Position numbers and translations under genes: made by a program. The notes under the pieces are model-generated. The model was not told the origin of the DNA and did not search any database. It worked only from the letters and a program-made list of their open reading frames with translations. Positions 63,943 through 64,000 of a stretch of DNA of 64,000 bases are shown here, piece after piece. The first letter of the stretch is position 1; every line of letters starts with the position of its first letter. This DNA is from Xiphydria camelus (taxonomy: Eukaryota > Arthropoda > Insecta > Hymenoptera > Xiphydriidae): assembly GCA_963678675.1 (NCBI GenBank), contig OY783199.1:25603546-25667545 (forward strand), read 5' to 3'.

Positions 63943-64000
63943 GTGCGTTTCGCGTAGATAATACGACAAAAATCTTTAATTTCAATTATTTATAACTCCT

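Overview
The window is nuclear DNA of an insect, most likely a hymenopteran and plausibly an ant. This rests on spliced genes with short GT-AG introns whose products fit animal families, CpG-rich and apparently undepleted intergenic DNA, many GA/TC dinucleotide tracts, and a dense population of short DNA transposons with TA, TTAA or TWA target duplications. The species call is inference.

Layout. From 1 to about 37.9 kb I find no protein gene I can defend. The stretch is CpG-rich, with simple repeats and at least nine short inverted-repeat elements: two related TA-type elements (541-817, 6573-7129), two TTAA elements (3233-3478 and one nested at 21100-21336), palindromic TA elements (14866-15088, 15481-15699, 18802-19017, 20948-21411) and a ~290-bp palindromic family (9895-10176, 23224-23509, 23535-23822, 33254-33546, with a half copy at 42775-42900). 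From 38221 to 40142 (+) there is a three-exon KLF10/11-type zinc-finger gene (cabut-like, 386 aa) with CRE and E-box motifs upstream and two Pumilio-type motifs downstream. From 40.9 to 47.8 kb there is another gene-poor stretch. From 47855 to 52686 (+) there is a complete 14-exon Smc5 gene (1053 aa). Facing it tail-to-tail at 52790-53092 (-) is a small lysine-rich gene resembling vertebrate SMKR1. From 54585 (+) to beyond the window end there is an ABHD2-type alpha/beta hydrolase gene; five coding exons are visible and the 3' part is cut off.

The most striking structure lies in the 7.7-kb first intron of the ABHD2 gene. At 58254-60920 three ~0.9-kb PIF/Harbinger-type elements are stacked. 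Two (A and B) meet tail-to-tail as an almost perfect palindrome around a single TTA, the pair is bounded by TAA on both sides, and a third (C) sits inside B with its own TTA duplication. Each copy keeps an N-terminal transposase exon ending in a splice donor, and each carries arrays of a GCGTC-like pentamer near its ends. A second clean nest lies at 20948-21411: a 237-bp TTAA element inside a 223-bp palindromic TA element, whose uninterrupted sister is at 14866-15088 in the same window.

The genes show no evident shared pathway: a transcriptional regulator, a DNA-repair ATPase, a small basic protein and a membrane-anchored lipase-like enzyme. I see no tRNA, rRNA, CRISPR array or long retrotransposon coding region.
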